A stretch of 64,000 nucleotides of DNA from Branchiostoma floridae (GCF_000003815.2 NC_049991.1:14477873-14541872), one strand, 5' to 3'; counted from the stretch's first letter, positions 45,812 through 59,000 are shown. Notes: generated by a model not told the origin, from the letters alone. Program-made: numbers and translations.

Positions 45812-46713
45812 CTGTCCTAAGTGTTACCAGGAGGTAGGCCTCGGTCGTCGGCATGGCAGGACAGGCGATTGGGAAACAGAGGCTGACAGCGGCAGGAATG
45901 GAAAAAAAAACGGCTAGTAACTGCCCCGAACCCATGAACGGTACATGTAAAATTGTTCAAACAACACGGCCATAAAAATCACAGCAGGGCAAGACGGGGA
46001 CAAAGGCAGGAATCTGGAGTCGGCTATCATCAAAGGGCGCGGGCCACACAGATGGCACAGATAAGGACCCCCAAACAACGAATGGAATGAATATGCACAC
46101 AATCACATTGGTCCTAGCAAGGAGATTATAGTTGCTCCTTGGTTCTATTAAAGATTTAGCCAGCCAAAACAACAGGACAGAAAAGTTTAGACGCAACCGT
46201 TAGCACTTACAGCACAAAATGATATGAGAATTTAACTAACTATGGAACGGGCAATTTGTAAACAAGCCGGGGATGACACGCGGGGGTTCAAACTGAAAGA
46301 GAAGTGATCTATCATACAACAATCTTTACAAAGAGATCACACTACTAATTATTAAATACACAAAACACTAGGAAGGGATAACAGACATTGCTGACAGACA
46401 TATACGGAACTAAGAACGGTTAACTGCTATGTATATACAATCTATGTACTAGAGAGCTACACTACTCACTTCTTGGTCCGGTAGGGGCTAGCGGCAGCGG
46501 CAACTAAGGTTCAAATCTAGTATCAAACCTAACTGCTGTCACCAGCTGGTCTACTATTGGTCTAGTCAAGTCATGTGACTTCCTAATATAGTCTTGTTAC
46601 CTAAGGACTCCTCCAGATGGTTCCAAGCAAGTTAGTGTCATCCATCATGCCTGTTTCACAGAAACACATGGCATTGTGCATTATTTTTGTGAATAAATGC
46701 ATCATGTACTTAC

Positions 46714-47380
46714 CAGTTTCAAAGTTGTACACAGCAGCAAACGCCGTGGTGCCGCGGTGTAGGCTGTTATCTGCAACGACGCTCGGCACTTTGCACAGTT
46801 TGCATAACCGCTTTACGAGTGAAGTTGCCTCGTGATATTGTTCGGATATGGACCATTCCCACACAGCAACGCTGGTGTTTAATATCATGAGTGACTTTTT
46901 GTCATGATATTGTCCAGATATGTACCTATCCCAAACTGCACCGCTGGTGTGGAGTGTTTTGACTGAACTTTGTTCAAGATATTGTCCGGATATAGACCTA
47001 TCCCAAACTGCACCGCTGGTGTGGAGTGTTTTGACTGAAATTTGGTCAAGATATTGTCCGGATATGGACCTATCCCAAACTGCACCGCTGGGGTGGAGTG
47101 TTTTGACTGAACTTTGTTCAAGATATTGTCCGGATATGGACCTATCCCAAACTGCACCGCTGGTGTGGAGTGTTTTGACTGAACTTTGTTCAAGATATTG
47201 TCCGGATATGGACCTATCCCAAACTGCACCGCTGGGGTGGAGTGTTTTAAGTGAATGTTGTTCAAGATATAGTCCGGATATGCAAAGACACAATAATACT
47301 TGACTCATAATTGTTACCATCGCAAAGATTGTTTTCTGTGTCATTTGATTGTAAATGTCGATGTCAGTATATTTGCACAT
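46714..47380 (-). CDS. Tandem 24-residue repeat exon in the CACTA element
   Basis: A minus-strand frame open from 47380 runs through the 72-base repeats and ends at a good donor (ACTG/GTAAGT, phase 1) at 46714. A hydrophobic start (FAMVTIMSQVLLCLCISG) is followed by about six units of the form SGQYLEQ, VKTLH, SGAVWDRS, then a unique tail (LVKRLCKLCKVPSVVADNS, TTAFAAVYNFET). All six units keep frame, and substitutions are mild. I do not recognise the repeat; it is not an obvious TPR, LRR or WD40. It could equally be noncoding minisatellite that happens to lack stops, since the opposite strand is also open. Confidence 0.4.
46851..47282. repeat. 72-base tandem repeat, six units
   Basis: Units begin at 46851, 46923, 46995, 47067, 47139 and 47211, exactly 72 bases apart. 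Each carries a GTCCGGATAT or close variant, the same word as the subterminal repeats, plus AACTGCACCGCTGG. The outer units are the most diverged. Confidence 0.9.
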
Positions 47381-47589
47381 GTATATGGAAGCTTAAGCTT
47401 TAATTACCAGAAAATTAAAGAGTAAACATACATTGACATCGGGCATACTCGTTGTAGAATAAAAACACATATACAGAAGCAAAAACGTTAATGACGTGTA
47501 TTTGACAAGATAGGAAACCTTTTTTAGGATACCCAACAAAACAATCTCAGATTAATGTATGACAAGAAAAGTAATTTGCTAACCATTAA

Positions 47590-48683
47590 GTTGTCCGAAA
47601 ACTGATAAAATTTGTTGACGATTTGAACCTCGTCGAATCAAGGCGCACATCCGAACCATCTAAGCTGCAGAACGACCTGGATAACCTGTCAAGCTGGACC
47701 GAGGAAAACAAGATGAAACTTAACCCCTCTAAGTGCAAGGCTGTGCACATCTGCTTTGCCCGCAACCCTCCACCACCACCCCCTCTTTCCATCAATGGAC
47801 ATGTGCTGGAGGTAGTGCCCATTGCAAAATGCTTGGGAGTCATATTTCAAGCAAACCTGGGTTGGGAAAGTCAAGTTACAGAAATGACCAAGAAGGGGAA
47901 CCAACGGTTATACTTGCTGTGCAGACTTCGACAATTCAACTTACCAGTGGAGGATTTGCTGACCGTCTACAAGTGCTTTGTTCGCCCAGTTTTAGAGTAT
48001 GCCGCCCCTGTGTGGCATGGAGGTCTGACAAACGGACAACGGAAGAAAATTGAGAACATACAGAGGCGTGCAACCAGGATTATACTGGGAAGTAGCTACC
48101 ACAGTTACTCACTGTCATGTCAAGTATTAAACCTGGAGAAACTCAATGATAGACGGGATGCCCTTTGTTTGAAGTTCGCGAAGAGCCTGTACGCCTCAGA
48201 CGAGTACCGACACTGGCTTCCCAAGCGTAGAGGAGACGTCAGCGGTAGGGTAACGCGACAAAACAATCAACTAGTAACATTGCCAGTACACACAGAGCGC
48301 TACAGAAACAGCCCAATTCCATATCTAACTACCTTGCTAAATAACAATATGTAGACAGGTGCATAAGTTGATATGTGAATGAAAACCCCATCAAATTTTA
48401 ATTCTTGTATTGTTATTGTATTGTTAAATGATCATGTATTGTATCGACGACCAAATACCAATGTAAAATGTTTAAGATTAGTAAGCAATACAAACGCTGA
48501 GATTATCCTATTGCTGTTAATCATATCAATAGAATTTAAAAATACTTTTAAACTTAAGGCCGTGAATTGTATGTATAGGATTTTACCCAGCTGTATATTA
48601 ATCAATTACTATGTGAAAGGAGTGTGCAATTCAGCCTAAGGGCTGCGAAATGCTTCTGTGAAATAAAACCATTATTATTATTA
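47590..48683 (+). mobile_element. 5'-truncated CR1/Jockey-like LINE inserted in the CACTA element
   Basis: The 3' part of a reverse-transcriptase frame is open from about 47590 to a stop at 48354. It holds the catalytic FVDD motif (47611-47622), then LDNLSSWTEENKMKLNPSKC, LGVIFQANLGWE, CRLRQFNLPVEDLLTVYKCF, RPVLEYAAPVWHGG and IENIQRRATRIILG, the usual order of RT thumb and C-terminal region in CR1/Jockey LINEs. The 3' UTR ends in an ATT microsatellite (near 48670-48683), typical of CR1/L2. The endonuclease and most RT motifs are absent, so it cannot move by itself. Confidence 0.85.
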
Positions 48684-49657
48684 TCTGGAATGTTTCTGTT
48701 TTGGACATCTATCGTAAATGGAACGGAATATGAATTCGGAAGGAGCGAAAATTTCGGTAAAAAATTGCAGTCTTATTTGTTCAGATGCGCAATAAAACAA
48801 TCACCGATTCACAATTCACGTATAGAATACCTTTATCGGTAACGGTCAGAATATGCTAACTCCGAATCTGTCCTAAAACTAATCCATGGAATACCTGTCT
48901 CGTAAATGGAAAGAAAAGAAAATAGTATGAATTCGAAAACATGAAACGTCCCTGACACGTATTCAGAAGAACGGGAAATTCTATCCGTCCGGGCATGTGC
49001 TGAAACATTTCATGACTCATGATATTCTGAGACATAATGAATTGAAAATGTCATCTGACAATGGCCCAGAAATAATGCACATCATGCTTCGTGCAAACTC
49101 CTAATTTGTCCGGGTATTCCTTATCGAAATATATGGACCTTGGATATGTAAAGAATGTAGAACATATCACGTATTCGGAGGCAAGAAACGTCAATGGCGC
49201 GTATCTTGAAAAACAGGAAAGTCTTATTTGTCCGGATACATAACAAGACAATTCCTGACTCATGATATTTCCAGATATGGGAAATATTGAACATCGTGCC
49301 CGGACACAGTCCGAATATTTAGCATGTCCAAAAATATGTCAACTCCGACTTTGTCCGGAAATCACACCCTTTCGCACAGTGGAACTGCATGCATAGTTAG
49401 GTTAGATAGTAATTTCTGTTGGAATACAAAACCAAGCCTTTGCATAGTTAGGTAAGATGGCTTCAAGGCTACATGTAAAAATGTATTGGAATGTTCCATG
49501 GTGCTGAAATGCTTTCCACCATACTATTTTTCTGAAAAATACACTACCATCACATGCACTACCATCAGATGAAAAGAGACTGAGGATGTTGCAAAGGAGC
49601 ACAACCTGTATCTTGAATGTAAGTTCATCTGTGACGGTAGTCAACATTATGTTAAAA

Positions 49658-49998
49658 CTTATATCCATACCGAAATAAAGTGCTTACCAACAAGCTTTCG
49701 ATCAGTCCTCTGATCCTTATCAAGTTGAAATGACCCAAAGCCTATGTGAGGATACTTGATTCCGAACAGGATTACTTTCTCAGGGGAGTAAAAGAGGCCA
49801 TTTACATCAGAGCCCACCAATCTTTCCTCAACCGAGACGGGGGCCGATACCGACTGCCAAGCACCTTTGACCCTTTGCTCACGTCACACTTCCGGTCCGG
49901 ATGTGTGACATAGGCTTTGGGCCATTTCAACTTGAGAAGGACCATAGGACTGATCGAAAGCTTGTTGGTAAGCGGTTTATTTTGTGTACGGATATAAG
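49658..49998. mobile_element. Foldback element of about 340 bases
   Basis: CTTATATCC, AAATAAAGTGCTTACCAACA, AGCTTTCGATCAGTCCT and TTGAAATGACCCAAAGCCTA on the left recur inverted on the right (TAGGCTTTGGGCCATTTCAA, AGGACTGATCGAAAGCTTG, TTGGTAAGCGGTTTATTT, GGATATAAG). The centre is G/C-rich (CCGGTCCGGATG). Confidence 0.75.
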
Positions 49999-52534
49999 GT
50001 CTTAAAGTTGTAACAAAACCTTTATCTGTTAGTTGATGCCTTGATGCTGTTCTTGGTGCTGAAAGTAGTGATGTTGCAACATGTTTTGCAAAATAAGAGA
50101 AAGCAACAGCATTTCAGCAATTTCTTAGGATTCAAGACAGTCCAGACAAAAATAAGTCACTCGGCAGTTTTTCCTTCAATGATAGTAACGTTATATGTTG
50201 ACTGAGAGTGACACTGCAATTAATAACTTTCTTGGAGATAATAGGAGAACAAGTGTAGTTTGAAATTAAGATCTTATGCACATTAGCAATGACAGAATTT
50301 CCCCACTCTGGATTTAATTATTGTAGGTAAATTGTAGGGAACGGAGTACCCTAAATGAAACTCACAAAGTCAGTAACATTTATGATTATCTAAAACATCC
50401 GCAAGTTAATGTGTAACGCTAATTTTCATAAACATACTAATGAGTGTTTGTGCTTATTACTCTTGTAAACAACATGAAAGGAAATGAAATGTAATGTAAT
50501 GTTACAAGCATTTCGGCATTTTCCCCAGAATATGTACATATAGTTGATATAGTTGGATACTTTATGGAGACCAAAATCCTTGTACTGAAATTTGACTTTA
50601 TTGACAAGAAGAAATTTTAGAAACATAAAAAAAGGATTGTCTAGCAGGACAAGAGAGACAAAAAAAGATACACAACAGAAGTGGCAAAGGTAAGCCTTAA
50701 CAGCAACATGTAACTGGGGAAAATGATGCGTTGATCATTCATCAAATTAGTATTGCTTGAGAAATTGCAGTAAACATGACGGTATTATGACAATGGATGT
50801 TAATGCACCAACAAATTGTAGATACATGTAGTTGGCCACATTATTGGGCTTTTAGTACCCTGACATTAGTTCTATGAATCAGTTTTTTGCTTGTATCCAA
50901 CCATTTGATGTTTATGTGCTATAGATTATTATAAAATACTCACTTGATTTATGAAGCATCTTAATTTGGGCTTATAAGTGCCAGTAGGTGTATTTTGGGG
51001 AACCTTGTAACCAGGTTGATTTATTTCATGTGTCTACATCGTATAAAATGTAACATCTGTCAACTACATAATCATCTGTGGAAATCTTGTCTAATTGAAT
51101 TTTCCTCATCACTAATACTTCCTCACCTTCAATCTAAAAGCATCATTTAGATAATCAGTCCAATCACTAGTGCTAGTACTGTGTCAGACTAAGTGGCAGA
51201 AGACAATTTCCTTGTAATCTGTAGCACTCAGTAATACTTAAATGTACATGTGGCAGAGTGACAAAAATGTGTGGAATATCAACAGAAACTAATTGATATA
51301 AGGATTGAATGCATCTTAATGAAAGAAAGTTTATTGAATGGATTGATGGAAGAACATAACAGTCTATATGCAAGACAATAGTGACTCTAGAAACTGGATA
51401 CATTTTAGAAGTATTTGTTATATCTGGATGTCAAACCTGTAACAGAACAGTTTATGGAATTTGATGAATGTGCCCAGGCCAGATTCATCCCACAGGCAGT
51501 CATTGTGCGCCATTTCTTGCACTCACTTTAATTGCAAATGATTATCAACCCTTATTTTCCTACCATTTTACATGTACTATTATCATAAATATCTAGCTAA
51601 GGGATCATCAAAAGTTTTCAAATTGGCCAACTGGCCCTTATGTTACGATTCGACTGTACATAAATGATAAACATAGCATAATGTAAAACTGTGCGTAAAC
51701 CTACACAGATACATGTACATGCACCCATCAAGTCACACATACACAGCTTCAATTTTGGGTGCACAAAAGGTATTCTGTGTCCTCTAACTATGCACTTGCA
51801 CTTCATTCTGATCTTTAAAAAATCACAGACTTAGTTTTTTTTCTAGTAATAACCTTTGGTTGGTTGGTTGAAAACCCTAGGTTGTATGTCCATCCAATAA
51901 AAACATGATATCCCTCGATGCAGGGCCAAGAGATTGCCGTATCTCAAGATTTTCCATGTCACAAATTCTTAGTAAGCTTCAGCAATCCTTCATCTTTATG
52001 TAACTACCACTGCCTTTATCAGATCTTTGTAATGACCTTTACAGGTACTTATCTTCCCCATGGCATCGATGTAACGTTATATGGTGTAAAACCTCAGAAA
52101 AGTCTTGGAGAATCTATAGGCTCTGCTTGCACTTTCATTGGTCGTCACATTGTCAAAGCCAGGCGGTGCCTTCTCCATACACAATTGTATTGGACACAAC
52201 CATGTGTCATACTTTGTAATCATGCTTATGAGGGGACTATGCTATCAAATTGACTCTCTAGTTTCAACACATCTCATATGAAATTTGACTAACATTATAC
52301 ATGTTGTATATACAATGGTAAATGTAGCAACGTTATATAATATCGATAAATGCAGTTCACATGTTTGCAGTACTCAGGGATTATGTACTCCCTGGATTGA
52401 AAGATTTGTGGAACAATTCCAAGGTCACAAGATGCGATACCTGCAGTACAACGGAGTCTTAGAGGTCAAGAGTTTTGATCTTGTCAGAGATCATGTTTCT
52501 CCACACATTTTGGACTTTCATTGTAACATCGACT
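49999..52534. other. A/T-rich DNA, no gene recognised
   Basis: Only short unmotivated frames and GGTT microsatellite units near 51857. A splice-flanked frame near 52365-52480 was considered and not accepted. Confidence 0.4.
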
Positions 52535-52738
52535 GTTATAATTCCACCAGGTGCTATAATACTGCCACCCACCTGAAAAAACGTTAGACTAAGTATAGAG
52601 GTCTTCCCAAGATTGTCTTGAACACCAAATTTTAGATATCCTCAATTCAGATATTTAGGTGTTGAAGACATTCTTGAGAAGGCCTCTATAACAACGTTTT
52701 TTGAGGTGGCAGTATAATGGCACCTGGTGGAATTATGC
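52535..52738. mobile_element. Fully palindromic MITE
   Basis: ATAATTCCACCAGGTGC, TATAATACTGCCACC, AAAAAACGTT, AGGTCTTCCCAAGATTGTCT and AACACCAAATTTTAGATAT are mirrored in inverted order on the right (GATATTTAGGTGTTGAAGAC, TTGAGAAGGCCTC, AACGTTTTTTGAGGTGGC, AGTATAATGGCACCTGGTGG). A half copy is at 35815-35900. Confidence 0.85.
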
Positions 52739-55015
52739 GCATGTATGTTACACTAAGTCTTCTCTAAATCCCAATAAGATATTTATGAAAATCAACTTTC
52801 ATATAACGTAACTGATCTAAGTTGAATTTGCACAATTTAAAAGCAGTCATCCTCAATTGAGTGTGTTTTTTTTCAAGTAGCTTAACTGATACAAGGCAGC
52901 TTTGCTATGGTTTGCATTTTGACAAATATATATAAAGCACACCTGGTCAATCTTACTCTTCTCAGTAAGGGTGCTGGGTACTCATATGAGCAAAGGTTTG
53001 ACGCTTGAATATTGTGAGAGAAAAATCAAAAGAGGTTCGGTGCATCTTGTTTTAAATTGAAGTAGTACAGGCACCCATGTCATTTGCACATAACATTACA
53101 GACAAACCTGTCAAAAGGGACAACCTTGTTCAAGACTAGTCAATTGACTTGTTGGGCATTACAGAATTTTATGCAGTACAACGAGAGCCTCTGTCATATT
53201 ATCAGCAAACTGCAGTTGTCACTGGCATATGCATCTCACCATTGCACCTTAAGTATTCGAATGGCATCCTAAATTTTACAATTTTACTGTTAACTGTGCT
53301 TACCTTGAGTTCATAAATTACCAAAGAACAAATTAGAATTATGAAAAATTCTCAGAGTTTCCTCACTTCTGTCCTGCGGGTGATAGAAACAACATTACTG
53401 TAACTGCTGTTCCAAAGGAGACCGCTTGAGTCACCCAATATCCAATAGTTGTTCCATTATTAGGTCAAGGTCTAGTACATAGTAACCACATACTAAAAAT
53501 AGCCTATCCATGGATTCTTTCACAAACCAAAGAACCAACCAACCAACCAACAAACAGCTAGACCAATTGAACCAACAAACTGAAACACAACCTCACTGGT
53601 AAAGTTATTAACTGGATCATCCTATCCAATATCATCACAAATCATTATGATTCTATTTTGAAATCAGTTTCTCACATCTTGTTTACATGCTTTGCATGTA
53701 AGTTTTCAAAATCAAATTGACATTTTCATGGTTGTTTACATTAACCTAACCCACATGCCCCATGGCATTAGCTGTGCTCAGTCTGAATCCCCTGCTATCT
53801 TTCTGCAAAGGTTAAGCTGCTTCCTGTATTCTACATCCTTATATCTTTAATACCTCCTTGGTTTATCAGAAGGCCATGTTGATTTGGTTATATTGGTAAC
53901 ATCCTTGCGGGCACCAATTTTTGTCCTTTTCATAAAAAAGAAAGTTTTGAAGATACAGCTGTGAATCATACAAAGCTGCTGCAAAGGAAGTACATACAAA
54001 AAAAAATAAGTTGCCAAAAACTATCGGGAAAGGGATGCTGATTTTGTCGAATGCCAAAGTCAATACCAAAGTCAAAGAAGAATTAAGATATAAAGGTCTG
54101 GAACAGAAATGAAGAATCTACATGTACATGTATTACGTGTATACTTTATATCATACTCTGTGTGTTTTCGTCTTCCTGACTACTTAACGTTAGATCTCAA
54201 GATGAAGGCAACTTTTTTCTTATTGGCACGGTCGCATCAGTTTTAGGGTTCCCCAAGATTGTCATTTATCTAAAAAAATAACAAGAAATGCCATGTGGAT
54301 GCAGTTAGGAAGTCATTTCTAATACCATCATGGGCACAGCCTGTTCTTTATGTTTGCTGCTGAAAAAAAAATGTGGTAATGACTACTGAAAATGAGCTTC
54401 TCTTGGATGCATTCTCTGGTACTGATGAAGTTCTTATACATTTTGTTGAATAAACAGAGTTAATGTCTGAGTTGCTTCCACTCAGGAAAGCTGATTCAAT
54501 CACTTGTCTGCTTTCTATAATGTAACATTTGCAGTTATTATTTCTAAGAAAAAAATGTTGTCTTAGATCTTACATAAAACAAAAAATGTCTCACCAAATA
54601 TTTCTTTAAGAAGGAACTCAAGGAAAAGACAGAAAGGTACAAAATGTAGTTCCTTGGTTCAGGTGTGTAATTTGCGCCAGCTTCAATCTTTTGCAGATCC
54701 TCCATATTCAATTACCCTCATTCTGCATACATGAATTATCATAAGACATCATCAAACGCTCTCAGGATTGCCCCCCAACCAAGGACGTCTTTATATAACG
54801 TCCTTGCTCCAACCAAACAGGAAATTGAAACTAAAGGATTTTTATGATGTTCTTTGAAAAATAATTGCAAATATCTGGTAAGAATTATATTTTATACAGT
54901 TATAACCACCATACAGCAAAAACCTAAGGCCTCTTTGTAGTTGACTGCTCTAAGGTTCATAGAATTAAGGTTAGATACAACAGATACAATGTAGATTGAA
55001 CTTTTCACGTAACAC
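52739..55015. other. A/T-rich DNA, no gene recognised
   Basis: It contains an AACC microsatellite near 53534-53550. No exon or complete element can be supported. Confidence 0.4.
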
Positions 55016-55205
55016 TTAGCTCTTTATCCATGGGGTTACCTATATTCGTTGTTTTTAAAACAACTTGAAGGTAGTTTGGGATACTGTAGTTTCAAGCTGC
55101 AATGTTTTGAAAATATTGTGATTTGAAAATTGATATCCCTAAATGCCATGATTTTGACAACAATGTAATATATTCCAGTAGGTCACCCAATAGATAAACT
55201 AGCTG
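55016..55205. mobile_element. Palindromic MITE (ATATCCGTTGT family), diverged copy
   Basis: TTTATCCATGGGGTTACC, TATATTCGTTGTTTTTAAAA and GATATCCCTAAATGCC, then CAATGTAATAT and GGTCACCCAATAGATAAA, follow the elements at 1648 and 7111. Confidence 0.65.
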
Positions 55206-56043
55206 TTTATTGTTCCCAGAGACAAAGTTGCAGCTGAGAAAGGAGCAATTTGAAAGCACACTGGGATTGGAACTCTTAACTATGGTGTAGCAGCATTAGT
55301 TTTCTAGCCACATTTTGTCCAGGAAATAGGCACTGTTTGTTTACATGTTGCACTATTTTTGACAACACATGTGTGTATATTTAGTGATCAAGCTATTAAA
55401 AACTGTGATGCCAATATTTTCATCATTTGCATATTTTTAGTTCAAAAGGCTGAAATATATATATGAGAAGCAGCATATTGATGTGGTGTGGCCCATATGG
55501 CCTGTGGTGTTCATGGCAACCAGGCTTAATAAGGTTTCTCTCACATCTGTGGTTCCCATTGGCTCTGTTTTATTTGAAATTAATCAGCTGAGGTTGGTCG
55601 TTTCATGAATGTAACACTACTAACAGTTTGGGAAATGATTCAGGTGAATTGTCCAACATCATTATACTCCAAGTGGAGGGGATGTGCCCTCTTGTTGCCT
55701 GCATTAGAGAGAGTAGGATTTGCCTAAATCCACTGTTTGTGGAGCACTCTTCAAAGTACGTCTGGTGTCCAGTTTACTGGTTCACACTGTGTCGCTTCTC
55801 ACAATTCTGTCACTTCTCACAATTCGCATGCTGGCTGTGGGAAGTGGAGTCGTGCTCACGAAGCCGTAGGGAGCTCAGGTGCATTAAAAAGGAGGATTGA
55901 GAGTGCAAAAGTGTCAGTGAGTATTACTGCACCGGTCCGGAAAGGATTCCACATGTATATGCAGCTGTGCGCAGAGGTGACCCAGGCAGTAGTAGGCTAT
56001 TAACACGAGGAGAAACGCTGCCTGCAGACCGAGAGAAACAGCC

Positions 56044-56096
56044 ATGCCGTGGGGCGTACCCAAAACACCTGTACTGAAAGCCAGCCCGTGGTCTTG
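56044..56096 (+). CDS. Candidate alternative first exon
   Basis: ATG in a strong context (ACAGCCATGCC) opens 17 codons (MPWGVPKTPVLKASPWS plus two bases), then donor CTTG/GTAAAT in phase 2. The 250 bases upstream are richer in G/C than the surroundings, as expected for a 5' UTR. The phase equals that of the exon at 33046-33188, so both could splice to the same exon 2. The exon is short and the evidence modest. Confidence 0.25.
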
Positions 56097-59000
56097 GTAA
56101 ATATGACAACGATTCTTTAATACTTTTTTGGCTATGAAAAAAATATTCTAAGGTGAGCAAGTAACAGATATTGTGAACCTGTCTTTTCTTGGCTGTTTAA
56201 TGGTTTAAAAATGAGCCTGTTTATAGAAAATGCAAGTTAAGGCATATCATTGCATACCTATTTGCATAGATAGGTATACAATGCACTAGAACATGTAACA
56301 GAATCTATATCTTTTCTCACATTGTGACTTACATTTAATCACTATCAGATAATCAATTGTTACTACAACTTTAAAATACTGAATCTACTCCTCATAGTTG
56401 GAAATGAATGGAAGCATCATAGGATATTCCTGGAAACCAAATGATGAAAACAACATGTTTTTAGTTAATGGTCTAATCTAAATTACAAAAACAACAGGAT
56501 GTCGACAAGCTCCAAAGAGAGTTAGGTACATGTAAGGGGGAGTGCTGAGCCATGTATAATTGTGAGAGCTGATTGGTGACGTTGATTCCAGCTTGTAGCA
56601 AAGATTCAAGCCTTATTTGGTGAGAGAGAGACAGCAAACAGAAGAACTGGTTATAGTATTCTATTCTATTCAAGGCACTCAAGCTATAGCCACAGACTAA
56701 ATGTATTTTTAAAGCCTTTGATGTCTTTGCAATATGAAATTTCCTACTAGGATGGGTTTATTACCTTCGCTAAGATTGTTATGGTTTGGGTAGCATTTGT
56801 ATGTGGGTGGGTGTGTTTGTATAAGACCAGCATAACTCGAGAATGCCTGGATGGATTGTATTGATATTCGGGTCTTCGGGTATTGATATTGTATTATTGT
56901 GGGTAGGTCTTGATGAGACCTGAAAACGATTAGATTTTGGGCCCCCTAGCAACCTGTTACGGTACTGCAGTGGAACTTCCTGGTTTGATATCTCGAGTTC
57001 TGGGCATGCTGCGGCTATGATCTTTGAGTGGTAGACAGCTCTTGCTCTTACCAGAAATTTTGTTTGATAGCTACAATATACACCTTTGTATACAGCATTT
57101 TGTTCATGAGATGACAGCTAAGCTGTTTGATTGAGTCTACATGCAGTAACATATTTTTGTGAAAAATCTAGTGCTCTCGCAAACAAGTGGCCTGCCTATT
57201 TTCCAGTCCAACTCCTTTCAGACCAATGCAAGGCCTAACAAATGCTCGAATTTGCTGATCATCAAGTTAACATTTTGTTCAAAATGCTGAGGAAAGGGTT
57301 ATGATGCAATTTAGAACTTTCACACTACCTTTTCCACTTGCTGCAATCTATTTTCGTCACAAAACATATATTTTCAAATTTGAACATTATCAAATTGAAT
57401 GCATTGCCTTTCCGGCAAAGGACATAGCATAAATGTGAAACTTAGCCTATTTAAAAAGACAGTGAGGTGGGTCACCACATGATATCTGTTGCCCATGATT
57501 CTATAACATGTTGCTTCTGTATCTCAATGACATGCTTATAGATAACATTTGATGCAGTTTAGTTCTATAGTGATTTATGGAGTTGACCTAATTTTTGTTG
57601 TAACATTAAAAACAAATGTAAAGGTCACAGATTTGATGGAATTATGAGATCTCATTATTAGCAGCACGAGCAAGGTTTCAATTTTTCCTGATTTTATCTC
57701 TCTTTCTTTTAAAGTTGATAACATGTTAAAATAGTCAACAATAGAGTAGGCATGAAAATTATTCTGTAGCTCTGCATTGCCAGGGTCTTGTCGTGCTGTG
57801 AAAATGTAACATATGGACTCTTTGTCAAGGGTGATTTGAACAGCTCACAAGTAAAGACTGGATGTTTTTGTAAGACCTTTTGTGCTGTGCAGAGAGGAAG
57901 GACACAATAACTGCACTGTCGGCATCCTAAGTGGAATTTGAAACAGGGTATTGGAAGGTCACTGCTTGAAACGTCCTTGGGTGAATGCATTTTAAAGACC
58001 CTGACATTTGCATGGAATTCTTAAAGCAACCTGCTTAGCTTTTAGCTTGTTATGCCAAGAACTCCTGCAGTGAAACACTAATAAATCACACTTATAAAAG
58101 ATAATCAGTGGTAAACTTTGGTGAACTTCTGCTTTTGACAAGGAAAACCTAAGCTCCAAGCTCTACCTACTATTATTCACTGCCTAGGCCTATATTGCTC
58201 CCGGGGCTATTCCTTTCAAAATGTTCACCTGGGCATTAGAAACGTTATTGGATACCTCTTCCTTTCATTTTAGATAGTCATCATGTATGAAATTGTTCCA
58301 AGCTGGCTAACCCACCCAACATAAACGTAAACCTAACCAACCAGCAGTTTCAGATGAAATAGCTTTTGATTACATCTCTGCCTACTCTACTTTACTTTCA
58401 TGGAGATCAAATGACTGATCACATCGTCAAGTTTAATAGTTGTCTGCCTGAAGTTAGCTTGTTTCTTCATGTTTGCAGCGTACAAAGAGCAGTCTTAATT
58501 ATCCCTTTAGCCTCAAATGATGGGATGTCTCTTGATATAGTCTTAGAGTCTCAGACACCTTGTCTGCCTGTTTGTTCGCAGACAGTATGTCAAGATATAT
58601 CCAGTTAATGTCTTGGGTAGGGCATTAGAAATGTATATCAGAGTCTTATTTCATCCTGCCCTTGCATTCTGCAATTGATCCCTACATTATGGCTCCAAAG
58701 GGTGCTTCAAATGCGTCCAGCAAAAATGGCTGGTCCCTTCTGACGATATAAGAAATTCAAGGGCTTGGTGGCAACCATTTTGCCTCAAGCATGTGACTTT
58801 ATGCTTGAAAAGTTCCATTTACTTCTACCTGCTTATCCTTGTGTTACAAATACCTTGGTGGTCCAGGATTATGCTTCGGAACACTCAGGTCATCTTGCAG
58901 GAGACCTTGAAGAACTTTGTTCAACGGGGGTCACTGTTGTTGACGCCTTACCCAAAATATGTTTAACTTTGCAATGTGGGTGCAAGTCTAGGAAGCCTTC

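Larger units (their letters stand above)
44515..49381. mobile_element. CACTA/EnSpm-type DNA transposon, 4.9 kb
   Basis: The termini start CACTGTGCGAAAGGGTGT and the inverted repeats match at 28 of 29 bases through ATTTCCGGAC. GAA is repeated outside both ends (44512-44514 and 49382-49384), the 3-base duplication of CACTA elements. Subterminal regions (44530-45000, 48700-49360) are crowded with ATATCCGGA/TCCGGATAT words. The interior has a minus-strand repeat-coding exon, a second minus-strand reading frame, a LINE insertion and an N gap. No recognisable transposase catalytic domain remains. It sits 18 bases from the TTAA of the piggyBac element. Confidence 0.85.

Noticed and set aside
46851-47282. 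CRISPR-like regular spacing
   Set aside because: The units are contiguous 72-base tandem copies without unique spacers, in an animal genome.
46920-47303. Plus-strand 127-codon frame through the 72-base repeats
   Set aside because: It has no splice sites or start context. The minus strand has a donor and unique flanking coding-like sequence. Either could be non-coding.
52365-52480. Possible exon after TGTTTGCAG (reads PWIERFVEQFQGHKMRYLQY)
   Set aside because: There is no recognisable domain and no good donor in the right place. The right end runs into a MITE.
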